Below, piece after piece: positions 9,329-18,147 of a stretch of DNA of 64,000 nt. The stretch lies in contig NZ_ALJG01000364.1 in assembly GCF_000286315.1 (NCBI RefSeq), forward strand, positions 1-64,000. The letters are read 5' to 3'. Each line of letters starts with the position of its first letter. Within the stretch, counting starts at the first letter, position 1. The position numbers and the translations under genes are program-made. The notes below the pieces were generated by a model. That model searched no databases and was not told the DNA's origin. It saw only the letters and a program-made list of their open reading frames with translations. The DNA is from Paenisporosarcina sp. TG20. GTDB lineage: Bacteria; Bacillota; Bacilli; Bacillales_A; Planococcaceae.

Positions 9329-9367
9329 GTCCCGAGTCTACTACTGAAAGACTCGGGACTATTTTTT
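9329..9367 (+). terminator. Rho-independent terminator
   Basis: Perfect 11-base stem GTCCCGAGTCT / AGACTCGGGAC with a nine-base loop, followed by TATTTTTT. It is oriented for plus-strand transcripts and is the first strong terminator downstream of the CobW gene, about 400 bases away. Confidence 0.8.
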
Positions 9368-9727
9368 CGCTCTGTGCATCGTCCCACCACAAAAAGGACA
9401 TTCAATCTCGACTTGTCCACCCTTACGCAAGTCATCTTGAAAATCCTGCACAACAAAATCAGGAATGTCGTCTGTTTACTGACAATCCCTACATTTAAAT
9501 TTAATCAGAGTTATTTCGTCATTTAATCCGAATGGATCTCTTCCTCTAACGACTTCAAAAACTCTCTGCTTAATTCATCCAGCTCTTTGTTTTTTTCATT
9601 GGCAGCTATCCCCCGTGTTTGGATAATTTTCATGTCTTCCATGTAATGATACAGGAAACCATAATCAGCGTGCCAAACTTCTACCAGGTCCATCTCACGA
9701 TGGCAACATGGGCAATAAAAGGATCTT
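9359..9727 (-). pseudogene. Zinc-ribbon protein fragments
   Basis: Two overlapping minus-strand pieces. The first (stop at 9523) reads FYCPCCHREMDLVEVWH and ends in a charged helix. The second contains KFKCRDCQ, then an in-frame TAA, then IECPFCGGTMHR before TAG at 9359. Neither has a good start. The paired Cys motifs look like a small zinc-ribbon protein or proteins that have decayed; family unknown. Confidence 0.4.
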
Positions 9728-10009
9728 TATTCAATGTCTCTATCATCCGTTGTCGATAGCTCTTTCTTTTTTTCTTTGTTTCCAATAATAAAGAAAGCTG
9801 TTTTGTTGCATAAATGCATGGAGACTTAGGATATCTTTTGCTCGTTGGTAAGCTCTTCTACTTTACAACTCAAACGCCCAACCATTCGAAAATGATTCGA
9901 TGAGATATGTTGTAATATTAGATATCCTATCATTAATTTATACGAACAGTTTACTGAACAATTACCCACATGTCTAAAATTTTATAATTTCCTAATAAGT
10001 AAAAAACTT
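9728..10009. other. Intergenic, no gene seen
   Basis: Sequence between the zinc-ribbon debris and the guaC promoter. I see no ORF with protein character and no stable hairpin. Confidence 0.4.
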
Positions 10010-10082
10010 TTGACTTATTGATAAAAATGATTTACGCTATAAACGAACGTTTTCATATTAATTTAGTTTATTATTCGTTTTT
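10010..10082 (+). promoter_or_regulatory. guaC promoter with paired PurBoxes
   Basis: A -35 TTGACT (10010-10015) and a weak -10 TACGCT (10033-10038) are separated by 17 bases. Two inverted PurBox-like elements follow: ATAAACGAACGTT (core CGAA at 10044) and its inverse TTATTCGTTTTT (core TTCG at 10074). Their spacing of about 16 bases between 14-mers is what PurR operators in Bacillus show (family knowledge). Confidence 0.55.
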
Positions 10083-10095
10083 AGGAGTGTTAATA

Positions 10096-11079
10096 ATGGA
10101 AAATGTATTTGATTATGAAGATATTCAATTAATTCCTGCAAAATGTGTTGTAAATAGTCGTTCTGAATGCGATACATCCGTTACTCTAGGCGAGCACACT
10201 TTTAAGTTACCTGTAGTACCTGCCAATATGCAGACGATTATAGATGAAAAGATTGCTATATACTTAGCGGAAAATGGTTACTTCTATATCATGCATCGTT
10301 TTCAACCAGATAAGCGAGCATCATTTATTAAAGATATGAAATCGCGCGGTTTAATTGCTTCTATCAGTGTTGGAGTAAAAGAAGAAGAGTACAAGTTCGT
10401 ACAACAATTAGCCGATGAAGAGCTGTATCCAGAATTCATCACAATCGATATTGCCCACGGTCATTCGAATGCAGTCATTGAAATGATTCAACATATAAAG
10501 AAACACTTACCTCAGAGTTTTGTGATCGCTGGTAATGTAGGTACTCCTGAAGCAGTAAGGGAATTAGAACATGCAGGTGCTGATGCGACAAAAGTCGGTA
10601 TTGGACCAGGGAAAGTATGTATCACAAAGATTAAAACTGGATTTGGAACTGGTGGGTGGCAACTAGCCGCACTACGTTGGTGTGCAAAAGCAGCTACTAA
10701 ACCGATTATTGCTGACGGTGGAATTCGTACACACGGGGATATCGCGAAATCAGTAAGATTTGGTGCATCCATGGTCATGATTGGTTCTTTATTCGCTGGA
10801 CATGAAGAATCACCAGGTGAAACATTTGAGAAAGACGGAAAGCGCTTTAAAGAATACTTTGGTTCAGCTTCTGAATTTCAAAAAGGTGAAAAGAAAAACG
10901 TGGAAGGCAAGAAAATGTTTGTAGAGCATAAAGGTCGTTTAGAAGATACGTTAAACGAAATGGAGCAAGATCTCCAATCATCTATTTCGTATTCGGGTGG
11001 CAATACGTTGGAAGCCATTCGTACTGTAGATTATGTCATCGTCAAGAATTCAATATTTAACGGAGATAAAGTATACTAA
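10096..11079 (+). CDS. guaC: GMP reductase
   Basis: Cytoplasmic enzyme that reduces and deaminates GMP to IMP with NADPH, in purine salvage. 327 residues with the IMPDH/GMPR TIM-barrel. The catalytic cysteine loop [17 protein letters not shown], the phosphate-binding [13 protein letters not shown] and the flap with YFGSASEFQ are all present. Lack of CBS domains and the short length separate it from IMP dehydrogenase. Start at 10096 after AGGAGTG; the upstream in-frame ATG at 10018 would place the promoter region in the protein. PurBox-like elements upstream suggest PurR control. It is followed by a terminator at 11109, so it is monocistronic. Confidence 0.95.
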   Translation: MENVFDYEDIQLIPAKCVVNSRSECDTSVTLGEHTFKLPVVPANMQTIIDEKIAIYLAENGYFYIMHRFQPDKRASFIKDMKSRGLIASISVGVKEEEYKFVQQLADEELYPEFITIDIAHGHSNAVIEMIQHIKKHLPQSFVIAGNVGTPEAVRELEHAGADATKVGIGPGKVCITKIKTGFGTGGWQLAALRWCAKAATKPIIADGGIRTHGDIAKSVRFGASMVMIGSLFAGHEESPGETFEKDGKRFKEYFGSASEFQKGEKKNVEGKKMFVEHKGRLEDTLNEMEQDLQSSISYSGGNTLEAIRTVDYVIVKNSIFNGDKVY

Positions 11080-11108
11080 CGGTTTTCTTCCGGAAGAATA
11101 TAGAGAGA

Positions 11109-11150
11109 AATAACCCATCTGAGTTACTAACTCAAGGATGGGTTATTTTT
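11109..11150 (+). terminator. Rho-independent terminator of guaC
   Basis: Eleven-base outer stem AATAACCCATC / GATGGGTTATT, an inner TGAGTT/AACTCA stem and a T-tract. Confidence 0.85.
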
Positions 11151-11189
11151 ATGAGTAGAACATGAAAATAGAATCTCTAAACTAAATTG

Positions 11190-11325
11190 GTCAGATTTAA
11201 GGTGAGCATTCAGACGCAAACCTGAAGTACCCAGACCTACAGAACGAAATCGAGTGAGAATTAATAAAAAATTTAATGTGATAATTGTTTAACAAACATC
11301 CTTTATCACGGGTGGCACCGCATAA
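11190..11325 (+). promoter_or_regulatory. Orphan T-box-like leader remnant
   Basis: The 3' part carries TCACGGGTGGCACCGC (11306-11321), matching the conserved T-box antiterminator sequence that pairs with the tRNA acceptor end. Upstream, GGTGAGC and GAACGAAATCGAGTGAGAA resemble T-box stem I and linker pieces. No terminator stem and no aminoacyl-tRNA synthetase or amino-acid gene follows; the next gene is a Uma2 nuclease. I read it as a T-box that lost its gene. Confidence 0.5.
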
Positions 11326-11499
11326 ACTTCTACATTTATTGAATTTGGTTTACATAAAACACAACATTTCATTACTTCAAGTTGACTAGATAATTGCAGT
11401 AAATAGTTTTAATAGTTTTTCGCACAGACACTTGCTTTGAACTCCTGAGTTATCTGTTTTTTATGCTATACTTTATAAAAATGATTCGGGGGTGTTTGG

Positions 11500-12051
11500 A
11501 TGGCACAGTCAAAACCTAATCGACGAATGACGATTGTGGAGGTTAATGATTGGGATGGAAGTTGGGAATTAATCAACGGAACACCTTACAATATGACGCC
11601 AGCTCCTACACCCATACATCAGCGAGTTGTTGGGGAACTCTTCTTCGCGTTACGAACACATTTCGGAAAAACTGGGTGTTCTGTGTACGTTTCTCCATTT
11701 GACATTCAGCTAGACGCTACGGATGACTATACAATTGTACAACCCGATATATCTGTTTTTTGCAATACAGATTTGATAGGAGATAAGCGAGCAATCGGTT
11801 CACCTGACCTTATTGTTGAAGTACTTTCGCCCTCGACAGCTTTGAAGGACCGTAACAATAAGTTCACTCTTTACGAAAGGGTAGGTGTAGAAGAGTATTG
11901 GCTTGTCGATCCACACAATGAAACGATTGAAGTGTATGCACTTTCAGAAAATCGGTACCGTAAACGGAAGGTGTTTGGACGGAATGATTCGCTTCTATCG
12001 TTCGTATTCCCAGAATTGCTGGTTGAGTTATCTCAAGTATTTGTGGATTAA
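11500..12051 (+). CDS. Uma2-family (DUF820) PD-(D/E)XK endonuclease-like protein
   Basis: 183 residues. The nuclease-fold core is visible in VQPDISVFCN, then PDLIVEVLSPSTALKDRNNKF, then YERVGVEEYWLVDP, the D...ExxS...K arrangement typical of Uma2 proteins. These are very abundant in cyanobacteria and some Bacilli, with unknown biological role. The start follows GGGGGTG. It is a single gene with its own terminator downstream. Confidence 0.85.
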   Translation: MAQSKPNRRMTIVEVNDWDGSWELINGTPYNMTPAPTPIHQRVVGELFFALRTHFGKTGCSVYVSPFDIQLDATDDYTIVQPDISVFCNTDLIGDKRAIGSPDLIVEVLSPSTALKDRNNKFTLYERVGVEEYWLVDPHNETIEVYALSENRYRKRKVFGRNDSLLSFVFPELLVELSQVFVD

Positions 12052-12130
12052 AACCTGTTAGTCTGCATATACAAAAATACCATGAACATTTGGTTCTTGG
12101 TACTCTTTAGTCATATAGTTTTTTGGAACA

Positions 12131-12172
12131 AAAGAGCCAAGCGATGGCTAAGGCCCTTGCTTGACTCTTTTT
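12131..12172 (+). terminator. Terminator after the Uma2 gene
   Basis: Stem AAGAG(C)CAAGC / GCTTG(A)CTCTT with one mismatch and a T-run. A similar sequence occurs near 26090-26145, suggesting related terminators. Confidence 0.6.
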
Positions 12173-12266
12173 CTCTTCGATCCCCGACAATCTGCTCATT
12201 CATATGAATTCGATTTTAGGTTACACAAGAATAGATTCTTCTATTATAATATTTTGTTAAGAGTAC

Positions 12267-12872
12267 CTATTTTAATTCTCGATACCATTTGGCTGCAGCT
12301 TCTACTTCACCCATTGTTAATTGGTGTCCTTGGTTTTCCCAATGGATATTAACTGTTGCCTTTGCATCTTCTAACAATTGTTGAAGATCCACTGACTCTT
12401 GTTGCGGACAAATTGGATCGTTTTTTCCTGCTGTAATAAACACATGTGTTCCTGTTAAGTCAGGAAGAGATATTCCTCTTCTAGGGACCATAGGATGATG
12501 TAAAATCGCTCCTTTAATCGCATGCTTAAAATGGAATAAAAGGCTCGCTGCAATATTTGCACCATTTGAATAACCAATAGCAATAATGTTTTGACGATCA
12601 AATTCGTATTTTGTGGCTACTTCATCTAAAAAAGCATTCAGTTCATTTGTACGGAAAATTAAATCCTCTTCATCAAATACACCTTCTGCTAATCTTTTAA
12701 AAAATCGTGGCATCCCATTTTCTGAAACATTTCCTTGAACACTTAAAACTGAAGCCTCCTTATCAACAATTTCAGCTAAAGGTAATAAGTCTTGCTCACT
12801 TCCACCTGTCCCATGTAGTAACAGTAGGACCGGTTTTTTTGAATCTGTGCCTTGTTTATAAATATGTTTCAT
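12267..12872 (-). CDS. mhqD: Carboxylesterase/hydrolase MhqD
   Basis: 201-residue alpha/beta hydrolase. LLLHGTGGSEQDLLPLA forms the oxyanion region, the nucleophile elbow is GYSNGA, and the acid and His are in GKNDPICP and NQGHQL. It matches Bacillus MhqD (YodD), a thiol-stress protein of the MhqR regulon that helps cope with quinones and catechols (family knowledge). It lies downstream of an FMN reductase and an MhqO-like dioxygenase on the same strand, with mhqR further upstream. The start is supported by AAAGGAG. It is the last gene of the detoxification group. Confidence 0.88.
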   Translation of the reverse strand: MKHIYKQGTDSKKPVLLLLHGTGGSEQDLLPLAEIVDKEASVLSVQGNVSENGMPRFFKRLAEGVFDEEDLIFRTNELNAFLDEVATKYEFDRQNIIAIGYSNGANIAASLLFHFKHAIKGAILHHPMVPRRGISLPDLTGTHVFITAGKNDPICPQQESVDLQQLLEDAKATVNIHWENQGHQLTMGEVEAAAKWYRELK

Positions 12873-13009
12873 ATTGACTCTCTCCTTTCATAGGTTCTTT
12901 TTTCAGGTCAGAGGAGTTCCTAGCCGAAGCATTGACCTTTGATAAAAATAATAACATGTGTCATCTCATAGACATGTTCATTATTAAAATTTTATACTTA
13001 ACTAATCAT

Positions 13010-13549
13010 TTACTTACGTATTGTTTTTAATGCTGTTGTCCAAGGAATTACTTGGTCTAACATTTGACTTACTGAAACTTCTTGTTCATCTTTAGGTTTT
13101 AATACTGACCCATTTTCGAAGTCAGTGAATAACGATAATGCCGGATGTACGCGAACATGTGCTACTTGTAATTCACTTAAAATACCACGTAAATGTTCTG
13201 TTGCACGAGCACCACCTACTGAACCGTATGATACGATACCCGCTGCTTTATTGTTCCACTCGTCGCGTAAGTAATCTACCGCATTTTTTAGTGCGCCTGT
13301 GATGGAGTGGTTATATTCTTGAACGATAAAGACGAATCCGTCGCAACCATTGATTTGTGTAGACCAAGCCGCTGCGCCTGATGCATCGCCTCCCGCTTCA
13401 CCTAATAGTGGTAATTTAAAATCTGCGATGTCGATTATTTCATACTCAGCGTCTCCGCGTTTGTCTGCTAATTCTTTTACCCATTCACCTACTTGTGGAC
13501 TAACTCTTCCTTCACGTGTACTTCCTAAAACAATCCCAATTTTTAACAT
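13010..13549 (-). CDS. NADPH-dependent FMN reductase-like flavoprotein
   Basis: 179 residues of flavodoxin-like fold. KIGIVLGSTREGR starts the phosphate-binding loop, and VQEYNHSITGALKNAVDYL and SYGSVGGARATEHLR match the NAD(P)H:FMN reductase/azoreductase family. An in-frame ATG at 13612 would add 21 residues, but the ATG at 13549 has GGGGG at ideal spacing directly before the fold. In the MhqR context it probably reduces quinones or azo compounds by two electrons, filling the role that MhqN and AzoR2 have in B. subtilis (inference). Confidence 0.85.
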   Translation of the reverse strand: MLKIGIVLGSTREGRVSPQVGEWVKELADKRGDAEYEIIDIADFKLPLLGEAGGDASGAAAWSTQINGCDGFVFIVQEYNHSITGALKNAVDYLRDEWNNKAAGIVSYGSVGGARATEHLRGILSELQVAHVRVHPALSLFTDFENGSVLKPKDEQEVSVSQMLDQVIPWTTALKTIRK

Positions 13550-13624
13550 TTTATTTCCCCCTATTTCTTGTGTTTTATTGTCTAATCCAAATATTTTTTT
13601 GATAAAACTCATATTGAACCCTCT

Positions 13625-14608
13625 TTACTCATATTTTTTAGGAATTTCTCTTGTGCTTCTTACTGTATCAATTGGTCTTACAAGTTTTTCAATTTGAGCA
13701 CGGTTTGGCTCTAAAAATGGAGGTAATGATAGCTTTTCACCAAGTGTTTCATAAGGTTCATCGCCCATGAACCCTGGACCATCAGTTGCAAACTCAAATA
13801 AAACTTGTGGTGTGACGCGTGTATATAGTGATTCAAAGAAGTGACGATTCACATAACCTGATGTCTGAAAACCAAATTTTGCAAGTCTTTCTGTCCACTC
13901 ATCTAATACCGCTCTGTCTTCTACACGGAAGGCAACGTGGTGAACTGTACCGAAACCTTGTCTTCCATCAGGCAACTCTGTATTATGCTCCACGATAATT
14001 TGTGCTCCATTTCCACCCTCACCTACTTCAAATAAATGACTAGTTCCTTCTTCACCAATTTCGTTAAACTGCATGACTTGTTCTAACATTTGTTTAAAGT
14101 GAGTAAAATCTGAAATGGTTACAAAAATCGGTCCTAATCCTGTAATGGCAAACTCTAATGGAATCGGTCCTTTTTGCCAAGGCGTACCAGAAGCCACCCC
14201 TTCATTGAACTCATCTGAAATCATTTGATACTGTTGATCGTCAAAATCGACGAATGATAATGTCTTTTTACCAAATTGTTCTTTAATACTAGTGTGTTTC
14301 ACTTGTAGTCGGTCAAAACGTTTTACCCAATAGTCAATCGCCGCATCAGTTGGCACTCGGAATGATGTTTTTAAAATCTCATTTTTGCCATGTGTCCCTT
14401 TTGGTATGTTTGGGAAATCAAAAAACGTCATATCCGTTCCAGCGCTTCCTTTGTCATCTGCAAAGAATAAATGATATGTTTTAATATCATCTTGGTTAAC
14501 CGTTTTCTTCACTAATCGCATACCCAATACATATGTGAAAAATTCGTAGTTTTTTTCTGCACTACTTGTAATAGCTGTTACGTGGTGAATTCCTTTTAAA
14601 TGGTTCAT
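13625..14608 (-). CDS. mhqO: Ring-cleaving extradiol dioxygenase, MhqO/MhqA type
   Basis: 327 residues made of two vicinal-oxygen-chelate halves. The first begins IHHVTAITSSAEKNYEFF and the second has GTVHHVAFRVED and VLFEFATDGPGF, giving the His...His...Glu iron ligands expected in this family. MhqO-type enzymes open hydroquinone or catechol rings. The start at the second of two adjacent ATGs fits the AAGGAGG site better. It lies 12 bases from the downstream FMN reductase region and is read in the same direction after mhqR. Confidence 0.88.
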   Translation of the reverse strand: MNHLKGIHHVTAITSSAEKNYEFFTYVLGMRLVKKTVNQDDIKTYHLFFADDKGSAGTDMTFFDFPNIPKGTHGKNEILKTSFRVPTDAAIDYWVKRFDRLQVKHTSIKEQFGKKTLSFVDFDDQQYQMISDEFNEGVASGTPWQKGPIPLEFAITGLGPIFVTISDFTHFKQMLEQVMQFNEIGEEGTSHLFEVGEGGNGAQIIVEHNTELPDGRQGFGTVHHVAFRVEDRAVLDEWTERLAKFGFQTSGYVNRHFFESLYTRVTPQVLFEFATDGPGFMGDEPYETLGEKLSLPPFLEPNRAQIEKLVRPIDTVRSTREIPKKYE

Positions 14609-14672
14609 CATTATCCTCCTTATTTTTTCCTGAATCTGAATGTCTCAAATGACAGGCATCTACTTAAAACTT

Positions 14673-15107
14673 TTATACCTTCTCTGCATGTCGCCCAACT
14701 CGTTTAAGAAGGTCAATCATTTTATTAATTTCCTCGTCATCTAATTGTTCAAAGATGTTTTCAATCTTTTTTTCATGCTGAGGGGAAACTTGATCCATAA
14801 ATGTCTTTCCATGATTCGTTATCGTAGCAAAAGTAACACGACGATCATTCGGACATGCTTTTCGGATGGCATACTTTTTCTCCTCAAGCTTATCTATGAC
14901 ATACGTGATACTACCGCTAGAAATAAGAATCTTCTTGCTGATAATTTGTATGGGTTGATCTCCTTCGTTGTATAACAATTCTAAAACAGCGAATTCAGTT
15001 GGATTCAATCCGTGTGTGGCGGCATGGTTTTTAATCGCTTCTTGAATGGCTTGGGAGGCACGAAGTATAACTGCAACTGCATTTAATTTAGTATTAGCTG
15101 ATTCCAT
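14673..15107 (-). CDS. mhqR: MarR-family regulator MhqR
   Basis: 144-residue winged-helix repressor. The DNA-binding unit spans LNPTEFAVLELLYNEGDQPIQ through GSITYVIDKLEEKK, and the wing has the family signature PNDRRVTFATIT. It sits directly upstream of the MhqO, FMN reductase and MhqD genes it would repress until quinone-type electrophiles appear. The start at 15107 follows AAGGG; a TTG at 15125 is also in frame. I could not find a clean MhqR palindrome upstream, so autoregulation is not shown. Confidence 0.88.
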   Translation of the reverse strand: MESANTKLNAVAVILRASQAIQEAIKNHAATHGLNPTEFAVLELLYNEGDQPIQIISKKILISSGSITYVIDKLEEKKYAIRKACPNDRRVTFATITNHGKTFMDQVSPQHEKKIENIFEQLDDEEINKMIDLLKRVGRHAEKV

Positions 15108-15372
15108 TCGTTTCCCTTCTTCCAAATTATCTTATTTTTGTTTATCCTAAATTCATATATCTTTAATTCAGTGTAAATTTAACATGTATTTTACTACTTG
15201 TCAATCGTTTGAGATTAAAGTTGATTTGTTATACAAGCTTTCTCTTCAATGTTAGTAGCTAAACCAGGTGAGCCTATTGCAGTAAATTAAAATTGAATAT
15301 TCTATTTACTTATTTCCGAGGAAATAAGACAGAAATAGCTAGGTTTCCCACTGGATCTCCCATGCCCTTGTA
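15108..15372. other. mhqR upstream region
   Basis: AT-rich sequence that must contain the mhqR promoter. An imperfect ATATCTTTAATTC near 15155-15170 faintly resembles half an MhqR site. Nothing else is recognised. Confidence 0.3.
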
Positions 15373-15431
15373 TAAAAAGACACCCCCTGTTATCAAAATT
15401 AGTTGCGAAACTAATTCGACACAGGGGGTGT
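15373..15431 (-). terminator. Rho-independent terminator of the selenoprotein operon
   Basis: Outer stem ACACCCCCTGT / ACAGGGGGTGT, inner stem AATTAGTT / AACTAATT, then a T5 run when read on the minus strand, 28 bases after the selenoprotein stop codon. Confidence 0.88.
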
Positions 15432-15458
15432 TAAATTACCACTTGATTTAAACGAAAA

Positions 15459-16268
15459 TCATTTTAAACCAAGTGATCTCTTAATTGCAATTCCTTCTTT
15501 TCTTGCTTTAGCCCAGGTAAAAGGGGGGAATTTTACTTCTCCACTTTCTTTTGCCTCAACAAGATGGTCAAGAGCTTCTAGAATAATTTCACGTTGGAGT
15601 TCTTTATGGTATGGCACTCCAAAGTGATGTCCCATCATAAAGGGCAAAAACATAGACCTTGGTGGCTTTATATGTTCTGTTACATCAAGTGCTACTGTTA
15701 AAGAAACAGTAGGAATTCCTTTACGTTCTAAAGCGCGCTGCACGAGCGCGACAGACTGATGACATATGGGTCATGCAGGACACAGTAAGGCTATATCTGC
15801 ACCACTTTTTACAACAGCGTCTGCAATGTCTTCCGCTAATTTTTGCTCGAGTTTATCGGGATCCATATTGTAACCGATAAATGAATAAAAATTATCTGTA
15901 AGGCCGCCGATAACCCCTTCTTGAGCCAATTCTTGTAATCGTTCAATAGGAAAAATAACATTGATGTCCTGATTTGCCCCTACTGTCGGATATTTTAACT
16001 GATGAATCTCTAACTCATGAGGTTTCAAGTTGGATGGCACTTCTCGATATGTATAGTCACCTATAGGATGAACAGTATCAAAAGGCATTGTCCCCACTGG
16101 CTGCACGCCAGATGTACTTACAAAAGATAACTTAGACTCTGATAACGGCTTAGTTAAAAATGACAACGGAACAAAGTCCTCTTTTGAAATCATAGATCCA
16201 GGATATCGTTCATTCACCGTATTCCAAACTTCTAGACGTAATTGGTTGGGCTTAGAGGTTTCCGTCAT
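15459..16268 (-). CDS. Glycine/sarcosine/betaine reductase selenoprotein B-family protein with in-frame UGA (Sec)
   Basis: A single 269-residue protein if the TGA at complement(15771..15773) is read as selenocysteine. The frame is otherwise open, and sequence on both sides matches the GrdB-like family: STSGVQPVGTMPFDTVHP and INVIFPIERLQELAQEGVIG before, VQRALERKGIPTVSLTVAL after. The codon gives ALLCPA-U-PICHQ, a UxxC redox motif at the position where the family has it. A GC-rich hairpin with a G-containing apical loop starts about 20 bases after the UGA, as in bacterial SECIS elements. The gene overlaps the upstream small ORF by 17 bases and ends at a strong terminator. Function is probably a thiol/selenol reductase; the substrate is unknown. 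No sel genes lie in the window. Confidence 0.85.
15730..15773 (-). promoter_or_regulatory. SECIS-like hairpin after the UGA codon
   Basis: In mRNA sense, six-base stem CGCGCU / AGCGCG closes the loop CGUGC (complement 15734..15750). The loop begins 26 bases after the UGA, within the range usual for bacterial SECIS, and carries GU. Confidence 0.65.
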
Positions 16269-16542
16269 GAATCCATTCCCCCGATCTTTTTAATAGATGA
16301 AAGTGAAGATGAAAATATAGGTGAGCTAAAGTTTCAGGATCCTTATTCTCTAGTGTTTCAAAAATAAACTCCCGATCTGTCTCAGGTGAATCCAGCAACA
16401 ATTTAAGTGCTTCAATCCAAGATTTATTAATTTCCTTAGACCCGGCTTCCTCATTTCCATCGCCAAAGTGTAGTCGTACATAGCGAATTAGCTTTTCATT
16501 ATCACCATTTTTTATGGCGTCTTTTAAATAAGGTAATGACAA
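16252..16542 (-). CDS. Small hypothetical protein co-transcribed with the selenoprotein
   Basis: 96 residues if started at TTG 16542, which has GGGAGG eight bases upstream. An ATG at 16557 is in frame but has no ribosome site and would contain that GGGAGG. The protein is charged and helical, with a His-rich stretch LAHLYFHLHFHLLKR near the end. I do not recognise the family. It overlaps the selenoprotein start by 17 bases, so coupled translation and a shared function are likely. Confidence 0.7.
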   Translation of the reverse strand: MSLPYLKDAIKNGDNEKLIRYVRLHFGDGNEEAGSKEINKSWIEALKLLLDSPETDREFIFETLENKDPETLAHLYFHLHFHLLKRSGEWIHDGNL

Positions 16543-16685
16543 TTGGTAGCCTCCCATCTTTTTTTCATATTATCACTTTTCTAAATAAATGCAAAACTTA
16601 AAAATCGAAATATAATCAACAATAGTCCGGCGTTGCAACTTTATTAAAGAAAAAACATAATACGACCTTCTATCCTCGCCATGCA

Positions 16686-17180
16686 CTATAATTGTTCAGG
16701 CCATGATATAAAAGTTTTCTCATGCTGAATCAACCATTCTTTTCTGCTTAACCCCCCTGCATATCCGGTGAGTCTTCCATTCGACCCGATGATCCGGTGA
16801 CAGGGAACAATAATGCTAATTTTATTTTTGCTATTGGCATTCCCTACGGCCCTTACAGCTTTTTCACTTCCTACCGCTATGGCTATATCCCTGTACGACA
16901 CTGTTTCGGCATAGGGTATTTCCGTTAAAGCAGACCATACTCTATTTTGAAATTCTGTCCCCTCGGTGATATAAGGAACCGTAAATTCAATACGTTCGCC
17001 TTTGAAATATTCCTCAATTTCTCTAAGACAATCTTGCAATACTTGAGGCGTATCCGGCTGTAGTGGATGAGTCGCGGTATCCCGTTCGCTGAAAAAAATC
17101 GACATTATTCCTTCGGCTTTTCCTATAATTTCGACAACACCGATTGGCGACTGGTAATCCACTTGATGCAATTCACTCAT
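16686..17180 (-). CDS. ogt: Methylated-DNA-[protein]-cysteine S-methyltransferase
   Basis: 164-residue suicide DNA-repair protein that removes alkyl groups from O6-alkylguanine. The acceptor cysteine lies in IIVPCHRIIGSNG, followed by GYAGGLSRKEWLIQHE; the helix-turn-helix region YRDIAIAVGSEKAVRAVG is typical. Start at 17180 after GGAGG; the longer in-frame ATG at 17249 lies inside the upstream gene. It overlaps the 3' end of the alkA-like gene by eight bases, forming an alkylation-repair operon. Confidence 0.93.
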   Translation of the reverse strand: MSELHQVDYQSPIGVVEIIGKAEGIMSIFFSERDTATHPLQPDTPQVLQDCLREIEEYFKGERIEFTVPYITEGTEFQNRVWSALTEIPYAETVSYRDIAIAVGSEKAVRAVGNANSKNKISIIVPCHRIIGSNGRLTGYAGGLSRKEWLIQHEKTFISWPEQL

Positions 17181-18066
17181 ATAAAGTCCTCCATAGATAA
17201 AAAGTAGCGTAACCCTGCCACCCTTCCCAATTTTTTGATAGGTCTTCAATTTCCTTTAATGTCGGTTTTTGATCGAGTCCTAATTGAGTTTTTAAAGCGT
17301 TGTGCAAACCAACATCTGCTAGCGGAAAAGCAGATGTACAGCGGAGACATTTCATCATCACGTAGTTTGCTGACCATGCGCCGATACCTCTAATGGCCAT
17401 TAAAGACTTCTCAACTTTCTTCATGTCAGACTCCTGGAGCAATTTTTCTTTTAGAAGATGCCCTTTTGTCATCGCCACCGCAATTCCAATTATATATTCT
17501 GCTTTCCTATTGGTAAATTGTAGCTTTCTTAGATCATCCACAGTTATGGTGGCAATTTTCTGGTAGGAGGGAAATGTCCAGTAGGTTTCTTTATTAAAAA
17601 TCAAAGATTCCCCATAGTTTTCAACAAAACGTTTCTTTAATGTATAAGCGAAAGATAAATTGATTTGCTGTCCCATCACCGCCCACGTTAAAGCCTCAAA
17701 CAAGTCCGGAATACACATGACCCTTAATCCATAATGTTTCTTTACAACTTCTTTTAACACCTGATCTTGAGAAGCCATCTCATAAAAACTCAGCAAGTCT
17801 GTTTGCAAATCAAACCATTCCTCTACATTAGCAGCAACGTTTTCCCTCCCCTTTTTAGAAGGAGTCCCACCGAGAAATACGATGCGAAGGTGCTGATTCG
17901 CATGTGTTATCTTAAATAAAATCAATTTTTCATTTACGTTAATTAACTTTGTAATACCGCCATCTTTTATTTGATGCAGGTTCTCTTGTTCTGACCTTCC
18001 CAGGAAAACGAGGCATTCTTCAAAATTAAATTCAGACGGTGTGAAAACATCCAGATACTCTCCCAT
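17173..18066 (-). CDS. alkA: DNA-3-methyladenine glycosylase II (AlkA-like)
   Basis: 297-residue HhH-GPD base-excision enzyme. The helix-hairpin-helix is visible as MAIRGIGAWSANYVMM, and the catalytic aspartate in AFPLADVGLHNAL. The N-terminal AlkA_N-like domain precedes it and the conserved ALTWAVMGQQINLSFAY opens the glycosylase core. The 3' end overlaps ogt. The pair deals with alkylated bases by excision and direct reversal. Confidence 0.9.
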   Translation of the reverse strand: MGEYLDVFTPSEFNFEECLVFLGRSEQENLHQIKDGGITKLINVNEKLILFKITHANQHLRIVFLGGTPSKKGRENVAANVEEWFDLQTDLLSFYEMASQDQVLKEVVKKHYGLRVMCIPDLFEALTWAVMGQQINLSFAYTLKKRFVENYGESLIFNKETYWTFPSYQKIATITVDDLRKLQFTNRKAEYIIGIAVAMTKGHLLKEKLLQESDMKKVEKSLMAIRGIGAWSANYVMMKCLRCTSAFPLADVGLHNALKTQLGLDQKPTLKEIEDLSKNWEGWQGYATFYLWRTLYE

Positions 18067-18147
18067 TTGGAATCCCCCAGTTATTCACACTTATTTGGAC
18101 AATCATTTAAATAGAGAAGAATTAAAGCGACTTTTGCACAACGATTC

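Noticed and set aside
15108-15200. MhqR operator
   Set aside because: Only a weak half-site resemblance (ATATCTTTAATTC); not symmetric enough to claim.
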